A stretch of DNA of 64,000 bases from Erinaceus europaeus (Eukaryota; Chordata; Mammalia; Eulipotyphla; Erinaceidae): contig NC_080171.1 in the NCBI RefSeq assembly GCF_950295315.1, positions 116,803,064-116,867,063 on the forward strand, written 5' to 3'. Below are positions 20,641 to 32,030 of the stretch, in pieces. The position numbers and the translations under genes were made by a program. The stretch's first letter is position 1; every line of letters begins with the position of its first letter. The notes under the pieces were generated by a model. The model saw only the letters and a program-made list of their open reading frames with translations. It was not told the DNA's origin and did no database searches.

Positions 20641-20915
20641 ATTATTTTTAAAATTATCTTTTATTTATTGGATAGAGACAGCCAAAAATAGAGGGTGAGG
20701 GGGAGATAAGAGAAGGACAGAGAGGCTACGGCCATACCACACTGAACATGCCTGATCTCATCTGATCTCGGGAGCTAAGCAGGGTCGGGCCTGGTTAGTA
20801 CCTGGATGGGAGAGCGACAGACAGAGAGACACCTACAGCACTGCTTCATCAGCTCGCAAAGCTTTCCCCAGGTGAGGACCGGGGGCTCAACCAGGTGCAC
20901 CACTCAGCTCCATCC
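20641..20915 (-). mobile_element. SINE type B, antisense, interrupted by 5S rRNA sequence
   Basis: AATTATCTTTTATTTATTGG and GACAGCCAAAAATAGAGGGT on the left and GACACCTACAGCACTGCTTC to ACCAGGTGCACCACTCAGCT on the right are the two halves of one SINE. About 94 bp of 5S rRNA sequence sits between them. Confidence 0.8.
20724..20817 (+). pseudogene. 5S rRNA pseudogene, 3'-truncated
   Basis: GGCTACGGCCATACCACACT, TGATCTCATCTGATCTCGGG, AGCTAAGCAGGGTCGGGCCT and GGTTAGTACCTGGATGGGAG match 5S rRNA bases 1 to about 90 of 121, with several substitutions. The internal promoter elements (A box, intermediate element and C box) are largely present, but the 3' quarter and the terminator are missing. It is embedded in a SINE, so it is not a working ribosomal gene. 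Confidence 0.93.
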
Positions 20916-20923
20916 TACTGTAT

Positions 20924-21205
20924 TTATTTAAATTTCTTTATTGGGGGATTAATGGTTTACAGTAGTCAATAAAATATAATAGTTTGTACATGCGTAACAT
21001 TTCTCAGTTTTCCACCTAACAATTCAACCTCCACTAGGTCCTCCTCTGCCATCAAGTTCCAGGACCTGACAACCCCCCACCCAGAGTTTTTCACTTTGGT
21101 GCAATACACCAACTCCAGTGTAAGTTCTGCTTTGTGTTTTTCTTTCTGTTCTTGTTTTTCAACTTCTGCCTATGACTGAGATTATCTCATATTCAACCTT
21201 CTTTC
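20924..21205 (-). mobile_element. LINE-1 3' UTR, antisense
   Basis: TTCTTTATTGGGGGATTAAT, CACTAGGTCCTCCTCTGCCA, TTTTGGTGCAATACACCAAC (approximate), then TCAACTTCTGCCTATGACTG. Confidence 0.8.
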
Positions 21206-21373
21206 TGGCTGATCTCAACCTGTTCTACTGTACATATTATCAACTATCAGCCAAGTTGCAGATGCTACTATGATTCCATCCTGACTTCTCTGGGCAGACG
21301 ACCTCACCAATGTGACTAGAGGGCTCTGAACTCCAACTCCATCAGGACCTGGAGAAAGCAAAGAAAAAAGGGA

Positions 21374-22015
21374 GGAGTCCCTGCGGTAGCACAGCAGGTT
21401 AAGCGCATGTGGTGAAAAGCACAAGGACCGGCATAAGGATCCCGGTTCAAGCCCCTGGCTCTCCACCTGCAGGGGAGTCGCTTCACAGGCAGTGAAGCAG
21501 GTCTGCAGGTGTCTGTCTTTCTCTCCCCCTTTGTCTTTCTGTTGGTGTGCTTCTAGTTCTGCTTCTGGGATCCTTCTGTTACATTGCTTGACGTTGTGGT
21601 CTATTACACGGTCATTCTCGCTCCCCCTGCCTCCAGGAGATTGTGGTTTAGTCCTTGCCTTTTTGGGCTTCTCCCTTCTCCCCGCCCCCTATCCTAGATA
21701 CTTCCTTGGTTCCTGACGCTGTTGCGCGAGGAGAAAGATGGAGGACAGAATTGTGTGATGGTTAGATTAGTTTTTTGAACCATTGGCTCATGAATAAAGA
21801 AATATAGGTTCTCCGCTCAACCTTGTGTCCCCGGTCGTCTATCGCAGTGAAGCTTGCCTGGCATACTGGCGCGCTGAACATAAATGACATCTTCCCCTCC
21901 TCTCTCCGTTTCTCTCTGTCCTATCCAACAACGATGACATCAATAACAACAATAATAACTACAATATAAGGGCAATAAAAGGGAATAAATAAATATTAAA
22001 AAATAATAAAAAGGA
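21374..22015 (+). mobile_element. SINE type A split by a solo LTR
   Basis: Head and body at 21374-21539 (GAGTCCCTGCGGTAGCACAG to TTTGTCTTTC) and end at 21890-22015 (TCTTCCCCTCCTCTCTCCGT then CAATAACAACAATAATAACT). Confidence 0.88.
21540..21889 (+). repeat. Solo LTR related to element 1
   Basis: Begins TGTTGGTGTGC and ends CATAAATGACA. The middle shares CCTCCAGGAGATTGTGGTTT and the CCCGCCCCCTATCCTA block with the element 1 LTRs. AATAAA lies at 21795-21800. Near-perfect 6-bp repeats TCTTTC (21534-21539) and TCTTCC (21890-21895). It has a longer U3 than the element 1 LTRs. Confidence 0.8.
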
Positions 22016-22604
22016 AGGACATTTGGAAATAGTAATAGGTGTAGATGTGACTTGGAAAGGGGGATAAGAAGGGACCATGGGGAAAAAATGGGCAAATATA
22101 TACAAATACAGACAACTGTAGACCTAATAGTTGACCCATATTGGCAACCTTGGGAGAACTGCTGCAGCTTACAGTGGAGGGACTGGGGATTCAGAACTCT
22201 GGTGGTGACAACCTGTTATCTTATAAATTTGTAAATCAATATACTAATAAAATTAAAATAAAAAGAAAGGTATTGCTGAGTAATAATGTAGATCCATTTT
22301 TATGTTTTGAGAACTTGCCAGACTCCAGTCCACAGTGACTGGGCCAATGTACATTCCCACTGGTAGTGTAAAAGTGTCCACTTCTGTCTGTATCCTTGCT
22401 ACAGCTGTTCTTTTTGGTCTAAGCTATCCTCACAGGGCTGAGACGGGAATCTTACTGTTGTCTTTATTTACATTTTTTTTCTCAAAATCAATGACTTTGA
22501 AATTTATTTTCATTAACCTGTTGGTCACCTATTTTTCTTTTCTGGTAACAATCTGTTCTGACCTCTTGATTTCTTAATGGTGTTTTCATTGAAATATTTT
22601 TGTA

Positions 22605-22663
22605 ATCCTTTATTTTTATTGGATAGAGGCAGAGAGAAATTGAGAGTGGGGGATATCTCTGTA

Positions 22664-22718
<55 letters not shown>

Positions 22719-22812
22719 ATGAGAGGGGGGAGGGAGAGAGACCTGCAGCACTGCTTCACTACTTGTGAAGCTTTCCCCTGCAGGTGGGGACCAGGAGCTT
22801 GACCCCCCAAGT
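22605..22812 (-). mobile_element. SINE type B with (TATC)n expansion, antisense
   Basis: TTTATTTTTATTGGATAGAG start. The GA-rich body is interrupted by about 14 TATC units (22662-22718). Then GACCTGCAGCACTGCTTCAC and GGTGGGGACCAGGAGCTTGA. Confidence 0.8.
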
Positions 22813-23112
22813 TTACTTTATGTTCATGCAAGGTGGTGCACGCCCTGTGGGTAGTAATATTGATCCACTATTACAGAGTCACACAGAATATCTTTACTGT
22901 CCTAAACGTCCTCTGTGCTCTGCCTTTTCTTCTTTGCCTTCCCCCAAACCTAATAACCACTGAGCTTTTACTGACCCTGGCCTTGGACCTTTTCCAGAAT
23001 ATCATGCACATGTAGAATCCTACAGGAAGCAGCTTTTTTCCAATTGACTTCTTTCACTTTGCAATATGCACTTCAGTTTCTTACACACCTTTATCTATCT
23101 ACCTATCTATAA

Positions 23113-23540
23113 TTTTTATTTATTAACAGGAAACACTGACAAAACCACAGGCTAAGAAGGGTACAACTCCACACAGTTCCCACCACCAGAACTCCATATT
23201 CCATCCCCTCCCCTGATAGCTTTCCTAATTCTTTATACCTCTGGGAGTATGGACCCAGGGTCATTTGTGGGATGCAGAAGGTGGAAGGTCTGGCTTCTGT
23301 AATTGCTTCCCCGCCGAACATGGGTATCGACAGGTGGATCCATACTCCCAGCCTGTCTCTCTCTTTCCCTTGTGGGGCAGGGCTCTGGGGAAGCAGAGCC
23401 CCAGGACACATTGGTGGGGTTGTCTGTCCAGGGAAGTCTGGTTGGCATCACGGTAGCATCTGGAACCTGGTGGCTGAAAGAAGAGTTAATACATAAAGCC
23501 AAACAAATTGTTGACTAATCATGAACCTAAAGACTGGATT
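23113..23540 (-). mobile_element. LINE-1 3' UTR, second subfamily, antisense
   Basis: TACAACTCCACACAGTTCCC, CTCTGGGAGTATGGACCCAG, GGCTTCTGTAATTGCTTCCC, CATTGGTGGGGTTGTCTGTC. The same order recurs at 34066-34700 and 36800-37290. Long frames here are shadows. Confidence 0.75.
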
Positions 23541-23549
23541 ATTTTTTTA

Positions 23550-23850
23550 GAATTTTTTAAAATTTTGCTTTTTTTCTCCCTTTTGTTACCCTTGTTGTTT
23601 TATTGTTGTTGTAGTTATTATTGTTATTGTTATTGATGTCATCATTGTTGGCTAGGACAATAGAGAAATGGAGAGAGGAGAGGAAGACAGAGAGGGAGAT
23701 AGAAAGACAGACACCTGCAGACCTGCTTCACCACTTGTGAAGCAACTCCCCTGCAGCTATGGAGCTGGGGGCTTGAACCAGGATCCTTACGCAGGTCCTT
23801 GTGCTTCACGCCACCTGTGTTTAACCCACTGCACTACTGCCCAATCCCCT
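23550..23850 (-). mobile_element. SINE type A, antisense
   Basis: CTCCCTTTTGTTACCCTTGT to CTACTGCCCAATCCCC. Nearly complete. Confidence 0.88.
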
Positions 23851-23857
23851 CCTTATC

Positions 23858-24036
23858 TTTATTTATTTATTTCTTGTGACCAGGGCTTCACTGCTCTGGG
23901 CTGAATTTTTCAGATACAATGAGAAAGATAGAGATAGATAAGATAGCACAGCACTAAAGCTTCCTCCAGTCTCAAATCTGGTTTATGTGCATGACAAACC
24001 AGGCACTCTAGTAAGTTACCTTGCTGCCTTTTTCAT
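23858..24036 (-). mobile_element. Old SINE, antisense
   Basis: TTATTTATTTATTTCTTGTG, GAGATAGATAAGATAGCACA, CACTAAAGCTTCCTCCAGTC, then a degraded B box. Confidence 0.5.
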
Positions 24037-24282
24037 GACTTGACAGCTCATTTATTTCTAGTGCTGAATAAAATGCCATTGTTTGGATGTACCAGTTTTT
24101 CCATTCATTGACTGAAGAATATATTGGCGGCTTCCAGGTTCCAGCCATTAGCAATAAATCTGCTAAATGTGCAATATTTTCTCTGGAAATAAGTTTTTTA
24201 AATCTTATTTGGTAAATGTCAAGGAAAATGACTGCTGCTGGATAGCATGTTTGTATCTCCTCTCTTTCACATAGATTTCTTT

Positions 24283-24482
24283 CTAAAAGATTTTTATAAG
24301 AGATAAGAGAGCTAGAGGGAGAGGGAGAGAGAGAGAGAGAAGAGAGACAGAGAGAGACAGAGAGAGAGAGAGAGAGTCAGAGAGAGAGAGAGAGAATGAG
24401 CACATGCAGTTCTGGGGGATGAACCAGGAGCTTCAGATATGCAAGTCCTATACTCTGCTAACTGAATTCTCTCCCTTGCCAC
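24283..24482 (-). mobile_element. Old SINE with GA-rich body, antisense
   Basis: T-rich start, GA repeats 24318-24396, then GGGGGATGAACCAGGAGCTT and a degraded head. Confidence 0.5.
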
Positions 24483-25032
24483 TGTTCTGCTTTCTCTATG
24501 TGGTTTAATTCCTCTTACTTTATTTAGGAGACAGCTTTCATTACTTTTTGAGAAAAATGTATGAAAAGCAACATCTCTTGAGAATTTAGCTGAACACAGG
24601 ATTCCATATATTAGAGATGCATTTTATTTGGAACACTCAATTGACGTTTAGTCTACAATGTTGCTTCTGAAAATTTTATCGTTTTTCTGACTCCTAGCTT
24701 TGTATGCAGAGGCTGATCAATTTCTTTTTTTCTCTCTGGAAGTTTATCAGTTCTTTTGTTTTCAAGAATCTGAAATTTTAATGTGGGTCTACTTGCATCA
24801 GTTGAGAGCATTTTGTTGGGGGAGCATAAACTAATGGCCTCCTTCAAATTTGATGTTTAAGTTATAAGATTTTTTTTTCCTTTTCCTTTTTTTTTCCTCT
24901 GTTTTTTCTAAGAAATACAGTTGTTCCAATGTTGGACTTACTTGGTCTTAACCAAATTCTTTTGGTTTCCTTTTTCTATTTTAAAGTTATTTATTCTTTA
25001 TGTTGTTACATAAGTTATATTATTTTTTAAAA
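24483..25032. other. AT-rich sequence without recognised feature
   Basis: No gene seen. Parts resemble old antisense L1 ORF2, but not firmly. Confidence 0.35.
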
Positions 25033-25218
25033 GTTATTTATTCTTTTCTTTATTGAATAGAGACAGCCAAAAATTGAGAGGGAAGGGAGTGATAGACACC
25101 TGTAACACTGTTTTCACCACTCACAAAGCTTTTCCTTGCAGGTGGGGACCAGGGGCTCAAACCAGGTCCTTGCACATTGTGACATGTGTGCTCAGCCAGG
25201 TGTGCTACCACCTGGTCC
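25033..25218 (-). mobile_element. SINE type B, antisense
   Basis: TTATTGAATAGAGACAGCCA to GTGTGCTACCACCTGGTCCT. Confidence 0.85.
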
Positions 25219-25244
25219 TTAAGTTTATTCTTTATTATTTTTCA

Positions 25245-25540
25245 TATATTATTTATTTCAAATAATTTCGTTGGGGGAAAACAACGGTTTATAGGACAAT
25301 TGTTGATACAGGAGCAATTTCTTAGCTCTCAGTGATAGGTACCTATGCTTGATTCCTGTCCACCACTGACCCAGGTCTCTCATCACCATCCTGTCCTGGG
25401 TAACCACATCATCCCTACATATCCCCCTTAGCCTGTAGTCTTTTGCTTTGTGAAGTACACCTTGCCTAGGCCAAGCTTTGCCATATGCTTCTCTTTTACC
25501 GCCTTGTTTGTATCTCTTCCTCGTTCTGTCTCTCAGTCTC
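25245..25540 (-). mobile_element. LINE-1 3' UTR fragment, antisense
   Basis: TTTCGTTGGGGGAAAACAAC start and CACTGACCCAGGTCTCTCAT, AGTACACCTTGCCTAGGCC. Third L1 3'-UTR subtype in the window. Confidence 0.6.
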
Positions 25541-25714
25541 TCTTTTTTTTTAAAATTTTTGGATGGAGCGAGACATTGAGAGGGGAGAAGGAGATAAAGA
25601 AATAGCGACATCTGCAGTACTACTTCATGAAGCTTCTTCCCTTGGGAACTTGAACCCAGGTCCTTGAGCGTAACAACATGTGCACTCAACCAGATGTGCC
25701 ACTGCCCCACTTGC
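25541..25714 (-). mobile_element. SINE type B, antisense
   Basis: Poly(T), TTGGATGGAGCGAGACATTG, CGACATCTGCAGTACTACTT, GTGCCACTGCCCCACTTG. Confidence 0.8.
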
Positions 25715-25895
25715 CTTGTTTCCTAAGTACCACCTGCAAGGCAAGATCATTAGGATTTGTCCTTCTCCTTTTCCTTCATCTTGTTTAGCATGGTTTCTTC
25801 CAGCTGCAACCAAGATGTGGAAGACAGGAAGATTTCGTCTTTTTAAGTCTGTTATCAAACTCTTAATCCTCAACAGTTTTTGTTTGCTGTTCATG

Positions 25896-25898
<3 letters not shown>

Positions 25899-25930
<32 letters not shown>
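25899..25930. repeat. (AC)n microsatellite
   Basis: About 16 AC units. Confidence 0.95.
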
Positions 25931-25932
<2 letters not shown>

Positions 25933-25995
25933 TCATCTTGACATTTAATAAGTGTATATATTTAATTTTTGAGGATTTTAACTGTATTAATATAT

Positions 25996-26395
25996 TTGTG
26001 ACATTTAAAAAATGTTTTATTTAGAATTGATGCAGAGATAAATTTGAGGGGGGAGGAGGAGGCAGAAAAGGAGAGGGAGAGACACCTTGTTTCAATACTC
26101 ATAGGGGTCTGGGCATTGGTGTACCTGGCTGAGCGCACACATTACACTGCACAAGGACCTGCGTTTGAGCCCCGGTCCTCATTTGCAGGGGAAATTTTCA
26201 TAAGTGGTGAAGTAGGGCTGCAGGTGACTGTCTCTTTCCCTCTACCTTCCCTCCCTTCACCATTTCTATCTAATATATATATATCTGTTTCACCACTCAT
26301 GAAATTCTCCCCCCAACCCCACCCCTTGAAGGTGGGGGACTAGGAGCTTGAACTTGGGTCCTTGCACAATAGGATGGGCCACTACCTGGTCCCTT
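25996..26395 (-). mobile_element. SINE type B, antisense, split by another SINE
   Basis: Halves at 25996-26106 and 26288-26395. The inner SINE is on the plus strand. Short diverged repeats TGTTTCAATACTCAT and TGTTTCACCACTCAT mark the insertion. Confidence 0.75.
26107..26287 (+). mobile_element. SINE type B inside another SINE
   Basis: GGGTCTGGGCATTGGTGTAC head, TGCGTTTGAGCCCC B box, GCTGCAGGTGACTGTCTC and an AT-rich tail. Confidence 0.8.
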
Positions 26396-26423
26396 AATAT
26401 TCTTTTGTAACTTTCTTATTCTT

Positions 26424-26530
26424 TTTTAAAATTTCTTTATTGGGGGATTAATGTTTCACAGTCAACAGTAAATACAACAGTTTGTACATGACTAACATTT
26501 CTCATTTTTCCACACAACAATACTGACAAT
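26424..26530 (-). mobile_element. LINE-1 3' end fragment, antisense
   Basis: TTTCTTTATTGGGGGATTAA to TTTTCCACACAACAATAC. Confidence 0.7.
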
Positions 26531-26651
26531 TTCTTACAATTTTTTCTTTGCTAGCTTTAGTATTTTTCATTCTATGCTTTTTCTCTCATTAAAATTATAC
26601 AGATATCCTTTGAACTAACACTTTTGAACTTATTGAAAGCTCAAAAAGCAA

Positions 26652-26868
26652 TGTTGTAGGCTGGGTGGTGGAATACCTGGTTGAGCACATGTTACAATGC
26701 ACAAAGACCCAGGTTTGAGCCCCCAGTCTCCACCTGTAGGGGGGACGCTTTGCAAGGGGTGAAACAGTGTTGCAGGTGTCCTTCTCTCTTCCTCTCTATC
26801 TCTCCCTTTCCCTCTTGATTTCTGGCTGTCTCTATCAAGTAAATAAAGATAATAATTTTTTTTTAAAA
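26652..26868 (+). mobile_element. SINE type B
   Basis: GGCTGGGTGGTGGAATACCT head to GTAAATAAAGATAATAATTT tail. Confidence 0.88.
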
Positions 26869-27009
26869 GGCAACTCTGTTCATCTCTGTTCCCTGTCTTG
26901 TAGGGTGATTGATATAGCTAGTGTGTTTTGGTGTGTGTGTGTGTGTGTGTAGGAAGAGCCGTCTCTTCATTAACACTCATTTGATGCTACTTTTAAATAA
27001 TATTCATTG

Positions 27010-27172
27010 AGTTTTTTTTTTTTTTTAATAACAAGAGAGATACAGAGAGAAAGTCACAGAGAAAGACCAGAGCACTGCTCAGCTCGGGCTTATGGTGGTG
27101 CTGGGTATTAAAATGAACCTTGGAGCCTCAGGCATGAAAGGCTTCTGCATAATTGAGCTACCTCCTCAGTCC
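27010..27172 (-). mobile_element. SINE type C, antisense
   Basis: GAAAGACCAGAGCACTGCTC, GCTTATGGTGGTGCTGGGTA, GAGCCTCAGGCATGAAAGGC, and AGCTACCTCCTCAGTCC at the head end. Confidence 0.75.
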
Positions 27173-30100
27173 TTTTAGGGTTTGTTCCAGGCTTTTGTCT
27201 GGAGGGTCTAAGGCAAGAGTCCTGTTCTAGGCATTCTGACAGTGTGGGGAGGGTTCGAGTGCAGTGGTATCTGTTTCTACTGTGAAATATGTAAATCTAT
27301 GCTATCAGACCATTTCTCATAAACTTTTAAGAGGTTTCTCTTTGCATTTCCAGTAAGGATTTCACCTCCTAAGCTGGGCTTATGGGTCCTGTGTCATCTG
27401 GTCTCTATCTACTTTTCTGGGTCTTCATCATCCATCTCCCTTTACAGATACGGGTCCACAGCCACCATTTTCTCTCTGTCTTGCAAACTCCAAGTTCATT
27501 CCTGTGTGAGAGCCTTGGCAGTTCACCGTTTCTCTGCTTAGAAACCTTTCCCCACACACCAAGTAGCTTTTAATGTGGCTGAAAGGCTAGGAGTAAAATG
27601 CTGGTGCTGAATGTCAGCCCCTTGGGAGTAGGAAGTTAGGTTTTTTTTTATTATTATTATAATTTGTGGTGGCTCCAGGGTCTAGCTCAGTGAATAAATG
27701 AGCTACACTTCCTTTAATCATGATTTCCCAGAGGGAGAAGAGACAGAGAGAAGTGCTAATAAGTTTACCCCATCTTATTTCTCTCATCCCAAGAGTAAAT
27801 CCTGACGGAAGAGTCAGGAACTGTACCCTGCTTCCTGGGTAGGACCCAAGAGTTGTGGCATGAGCCAGAGGGGAGAGAATTATGGGGTTGTGCTGTGGTC
27901 TGAAAACAGGGCCACCGGAAGCCTTGCAAGTCATGAAAGTAGATGACAAGAGTAGGCAGGGCAAAAGGACTCATGGCTGTGCATGAGAGAGTCTCTGACC
28001 ATGGCAGAGACTAGGCAGCTGTGCCATTCCCAATGTCACAGCGTCATGCTGACTATAGAAAGCTGTCTACCTCATTGACATAGAAAGCCCCAGTGGGAGG
28101 AGTTGGGGAATGGTAGGTGGATGCAGAAAGTAGTTCTTACAGCTCAGAGAGCCTGTTCTGTACATCTCTGTGCACACCTTCTGGGAGCCTGATCTCAGCC
28201 TGGTGGGGACATTTATATAATTGGTAATTAGCAAATTCCAGAAATCAGGGCTTTTTCTTTTCCCAGGAAAACATGCTGTACCCATATATCATTGACAGCA
28301 AGCCTGTGAGCAAGAAATTCATTCCATCTAGGGAAAATAAGGGCTCTTAGCAATGTAGTTGAGCTTCCAATGTCAATACTTTGCTTTTTGCTATTTTTTT
28401 TTTTTTCAGGCTGGGAATTGCCTCATATTGGGTTCCTCAGAAGCAGGTCCTGACACCAAGATTTGAAAGCAAGTGATCTGTCAAAGTCTTCCCCAGAAAT
28501 GCTAGTCAGGGAGTAGGGGGCGTAGCTAGGAAGGTGCATAGCAGGTTTCAGGTGATGGCTGGCCGACTTCAGTGTTAGCCAATGTTCGCCTTAGAAACAA
28601 AGCTACATTGTCGTCTTGGTGCTGCCTCTGACAGGTCATCATTTCTGCAGCTCGGCCATCAGGCACAGACCATGGGCTGCTTACAGGGACATAGACTTCC
28701 AGGTACTTTCAGCTCCTTAGTACCTATGCTATGATAGTTTTCCAGGGCCCAAAGGTAGTCTTCTGAAGACAGCTGCAAAAGCAGAGGTTGGAGGGACACA
28801 TTGTGTCAAGGATACGATCAGAGCAGTGACAGAGCCTCCTCTCGGGTAGCACTGGAAGATGAAATTGCTTTAATCTAATTCCTTCATTCTTGGCCCATTC
28901 ATTATGACCACTGGTGTGCGCAAGGCCCCTGCCTCATCTCATTTGTCCTGTTTTTTTGCTGCTCTAGTTGGCCCCAACTCATATATGTTGGATGGCTTAT
29001 CAATACCAACTACTACACCATTGCAGCTTTACCAGTGGTGTGTGTGTGTGTGTGTGTCTGTGTGTGTCTGTGTGTGTGTGTGTTGCAGTAATCCAAGTAG
29101 ACTTTAGTTTCAGAAAGGCCACTAAAACCTACAGGGGAGAAGGAGCAAGACAGCAATCCCTGTACATCTCTTTGTTCTTGATGACTCCAGAAAAGACACT
29201 GGGCCATTGGACATCATGACGAGTCTAACATACTTTGGCAGAAGTCTGGCAACTGTAAAGGGGAAGCCACCTCTCCTACTGATGGGGACGGTAGTGAAAA
29301 ATTCAGGGCAGCACTCTTTGTGCAAGCCGGGCAGAACTAGTCAACATGAGAGTTGTTCCCCTCCCCCTCAACTTTCTTTTAATAGCAGCTTTGGTCTACA
29401 GTAGCCAGCTGCTACGGAGCAGAGCTGGGAACAGATCTGGGAGGCTTCTGGTCCTGGACCTCATAGCAATATAGCTGCTGTGACTATACAGTCTTGGGAA
29501 CCAAGTCAGGTTCTCAGAAGGAGATCAGGGAAGGTGGAGTGTCTGCAAATGCGGAGGATGTGTGGCTGCTTTATTATTATTTTATTTTTGCATAGATGTG
29601 TCTGGTGGCAAAGAGGATTCCAGAGTGAGAGGGGTGACACCAGTGCAAGTTCAGTCGCTAAGAGGTCGTTCTATGCGTGACAGTCTAAAAGCTCCTTTGC
29701 CGGCTGGGCCCAGGCTCTCATGCGTCAGTGTGCTGCAAACACTGCTTCTTTCTAGCTGGCCTAGCAGTGCTCTGTGACTCTCATCTCCTGCCATGCCTAA
29801 TGGGAGTGGAACCTGGACTTGCACTTTGGATGAAGCCATGACAGAATCAGGACTTGTTATCAAGAAACTGGGCTCATCCTCTGTTGAAATGCAAACTTCG
29901 GGCCCAATGATCAGAGGAAGTTTGTCTGCGGAGAGAAAAGAACATAGACACCTATAGAGGAACTCAGGCAAGAGCTGTAGAAGTCAGGGGCTTTTCAGGA
30001 ATTAGTTCTAGGCCCTTTCTGAAGCCCAACTATGGTTTGGCTTTGGGGTCTATAAAATAAATCCACTGGCTATGAACACCATCATTTTCATTTTTCATAT

Positions 30101-31889
30101 TTTCTTGGTTTGGGGATTTCCTCCTCATCCTTTAGAAAAAGTCTCTGGACCTTTCTAGGTTGGGCTGAAAGATCCCCCTTCTTGGTTTCCACTAAATAAT
30201 TAGTCAGTATCCTCTAGCAGACTTGGAGCTTACTGAAGGGGCTGTGCTTTTTTTTTTTTTTTTTTTTTTTCTGGGCCCCACTGTGGGTCAATGAGGTTGG
30301 AAGTATCAAGAGCTCAAACAGAGTTTTAAAACAGAATAAGCAACCTCAGAGATGACCCAAGACAAGATGTGTCCGGAGCCTTTGACAAGAAGGAACTCAC
30401 TAGTGTCCAACAGAGGAGAGTTTTGGCTCAGTTATGGGAGGAGGGTCGGGGGTGCAATGGATTGAAGAACACTCAGTGGGCACACAAGGAAAGGGAGAAA
30501 AAACTGCATGCTTGCCAGGACATTTGGTTGTGAAGAGAAGAAATATAGGTTGAGTGAGGATGGGGAGGAGGATGAGCCACACAGAGGTGGCCGGAGACTC
30601 TAGTCAGCAGAAGTCCAGTTTTAGTCAAAACATAAAAACAAGGACACAGCTTGTCTACATATCACCCCCCCCCGCTTCTGACTGTGTAAAATTTGAAATG
30701 ATAAAGAGTTTTTTGGACATTTGAGTCCAGATATTACAACCATGCTGTCAAGTAGCACAGTGGAAATTAGGCACAGTGCCTGATTCCAGACAACTAACAT
30801 AGGCCAGTCAGGCACCCTGTTCAAGCCTCTACAACATTCATCACTGTTCAAGAAAGAGACTTTGTGTGATCTTCAGCTATTTTAGGCAAAGTGTCTAAGC
30901 GTGTACTCCAAAAGTTTGTACAATAAAGGAAGTGGACTCTGATGAAGACAATTACCAGTGTCCAGTGCCACTGAGAAACTCTCAGAAAGCTAGCTCCCTG
31001 CAGCGGGACAGCGAGGCCAGGAAGAAGCAAGAACCATGGAGAAGTGAGGGTCTGGTCTGGTGCAGAGGGGCAACCCAGAGGCGGTTGTGAGTTAGTGGCA
31101 GTTGCTTGAAAGTCGTTGAGAGGCAGGATGGTGATTAGAATCCTTGGCAGTTAGGAAGGACTGGTTCCATAACAGCTGTTGCTTAAGAGTCAGAGGGAAT
31201 TCAGACCATGGACAGGGGATGATGGGCAGAAGGAAAGCTTGCAGAATGAAAATTTCTTCTTCAAAATTTCCCTACCTTACACCTCGATAGAGCTGCCATT
31301 GCTGATGTGGAATGAGGTGGGCCTCAGAGAGCCAGGGCAAGGAGAGGGTGCCTCTGAGGACCAAGCCTCAGAGGACAAGTTCCTCCTCTTCTCTGGTCTC
31401 TGATGGTTAATGTGCTCCCTGCAGGGAGAGGTCACATGAGCAGACAAGTCAGCTTTTTAGAGTGATTCTTGACCTGGGCTGCTGTGCCTGTCTAACTAGA
31501 GTGTGGGGCCCTGCTTCCTAGAAGGCTGACAGAAATAAGAAAATAGTTCAGAGGGATGGGGAGGGGGTACGTAAACCCATTATATGTTCCAATTATGTCC
31601 CAATTTTCACCACTATGACTGTCTTCTTAGCACTTCTCAGTTGGGGTGTGATCTCCACCTTACTTGTTTTCCTGACTCTATTCAGGTTCTCCACAAAAAA
31701 GACAGCAGCAGCAGCAACAGCAAACAAACAAACAAACAAAAAAGCAAACAACCCCCCCCCCCCAACCTCTTGCTCTGGCATTTCCGTCTTCAGGATCTTT
31801 GATAATCCTCAGATTTAAGGGACTTCAGGCCAGTTTTGACCTGGCCTGCCTTCTTGGCACCTGCCCCCCCACCCCTGCCAGGGTGGCCC
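27173..31889. other. Repeat-poor intergenic sequence
   Basis: About 4.7 kb with no young SINE or L1 and no convincing exon. Contains (TG)n at 29038-29083, a 22-base poly(T) at 30249-30270, and (AAAC)n near 31725-31745. Open frames of 60-110 codons here look like chance. Confidence 0.45.
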
Positions 31890-32030
31890 CAGTGGTTGGA
31901 GTCACTCATTGTCTCTGCTTCAGACCCTACAGTCTGCTCCCTCTTCCTGGAAACTTTTCCCTCTTCTTCTGGCCCTTCATCCAGGTCCTAGCAAACCGTT
32001 GTCTCTTTGGAGATGTTCCTGTTCTCCTTG
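31890..32030 (+). mobile_element. Probable ancient L2 fragment
   Basis: CTCCCTCTTCCTGGAAACTT, CCTTCATCCAGGTCCTAGCA and the following TCTCTTTGGAGATGTTCCTG follow the order of the L2 3' region as I recall it. Diverged. Confidence 0.5.

Larger units (their letters stand above)
20418..22263 (+). mobile_element. 5'-truncated LINE-1 with 17-bp target duplication, carrying later insertions
   Basis: Perfect direct repeats AGAAAGGTATTGCTGAG at 20401-20417 and 22264-22280 bound an insert ending TAATAAAATTAAAATAAAA. The L1 body at 20418-20640, 21206-21373 and 22016-22263 is 3'-UTR type sequence. Later arrivals inside it are a SINE with a 5S piece, an antisense L1 3' UTR, and a type A SINE holding a solo LTR. 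Confidence 0.75.
19323..22560 (-). mobile_element. Older LINE-1 3' region, antisense, broken by two insertions
   Basis: Segments 19323-19836, 20110-20417 and 22281-about 22560 read as one antisense L1 3' region: TTTTTATTGAGGGGGTTAAT, GCTGCCATGTACCATGTCCC, then the degraded AATATTCCATTGTGTTTACA segment, then the C-terminal ORF2 side. It is interrupted by a type A SINE (19837-20109) and by a younger L1 (20418-22263). Confidence 0.65.

Noticed and set aside
20724..20817. Functional 5S rRNA gene
   Set aside because: It is 3'-truncated, mutated, lacks a terminator and is embedded in a SINE.
22662..22718. Tandem arrays such as (TATC)n, (CTTT)n, (AC)n as CRISPR-like repeats
   Set aside because: They are simple microsatellites with no spacers, in mammalian DNA.
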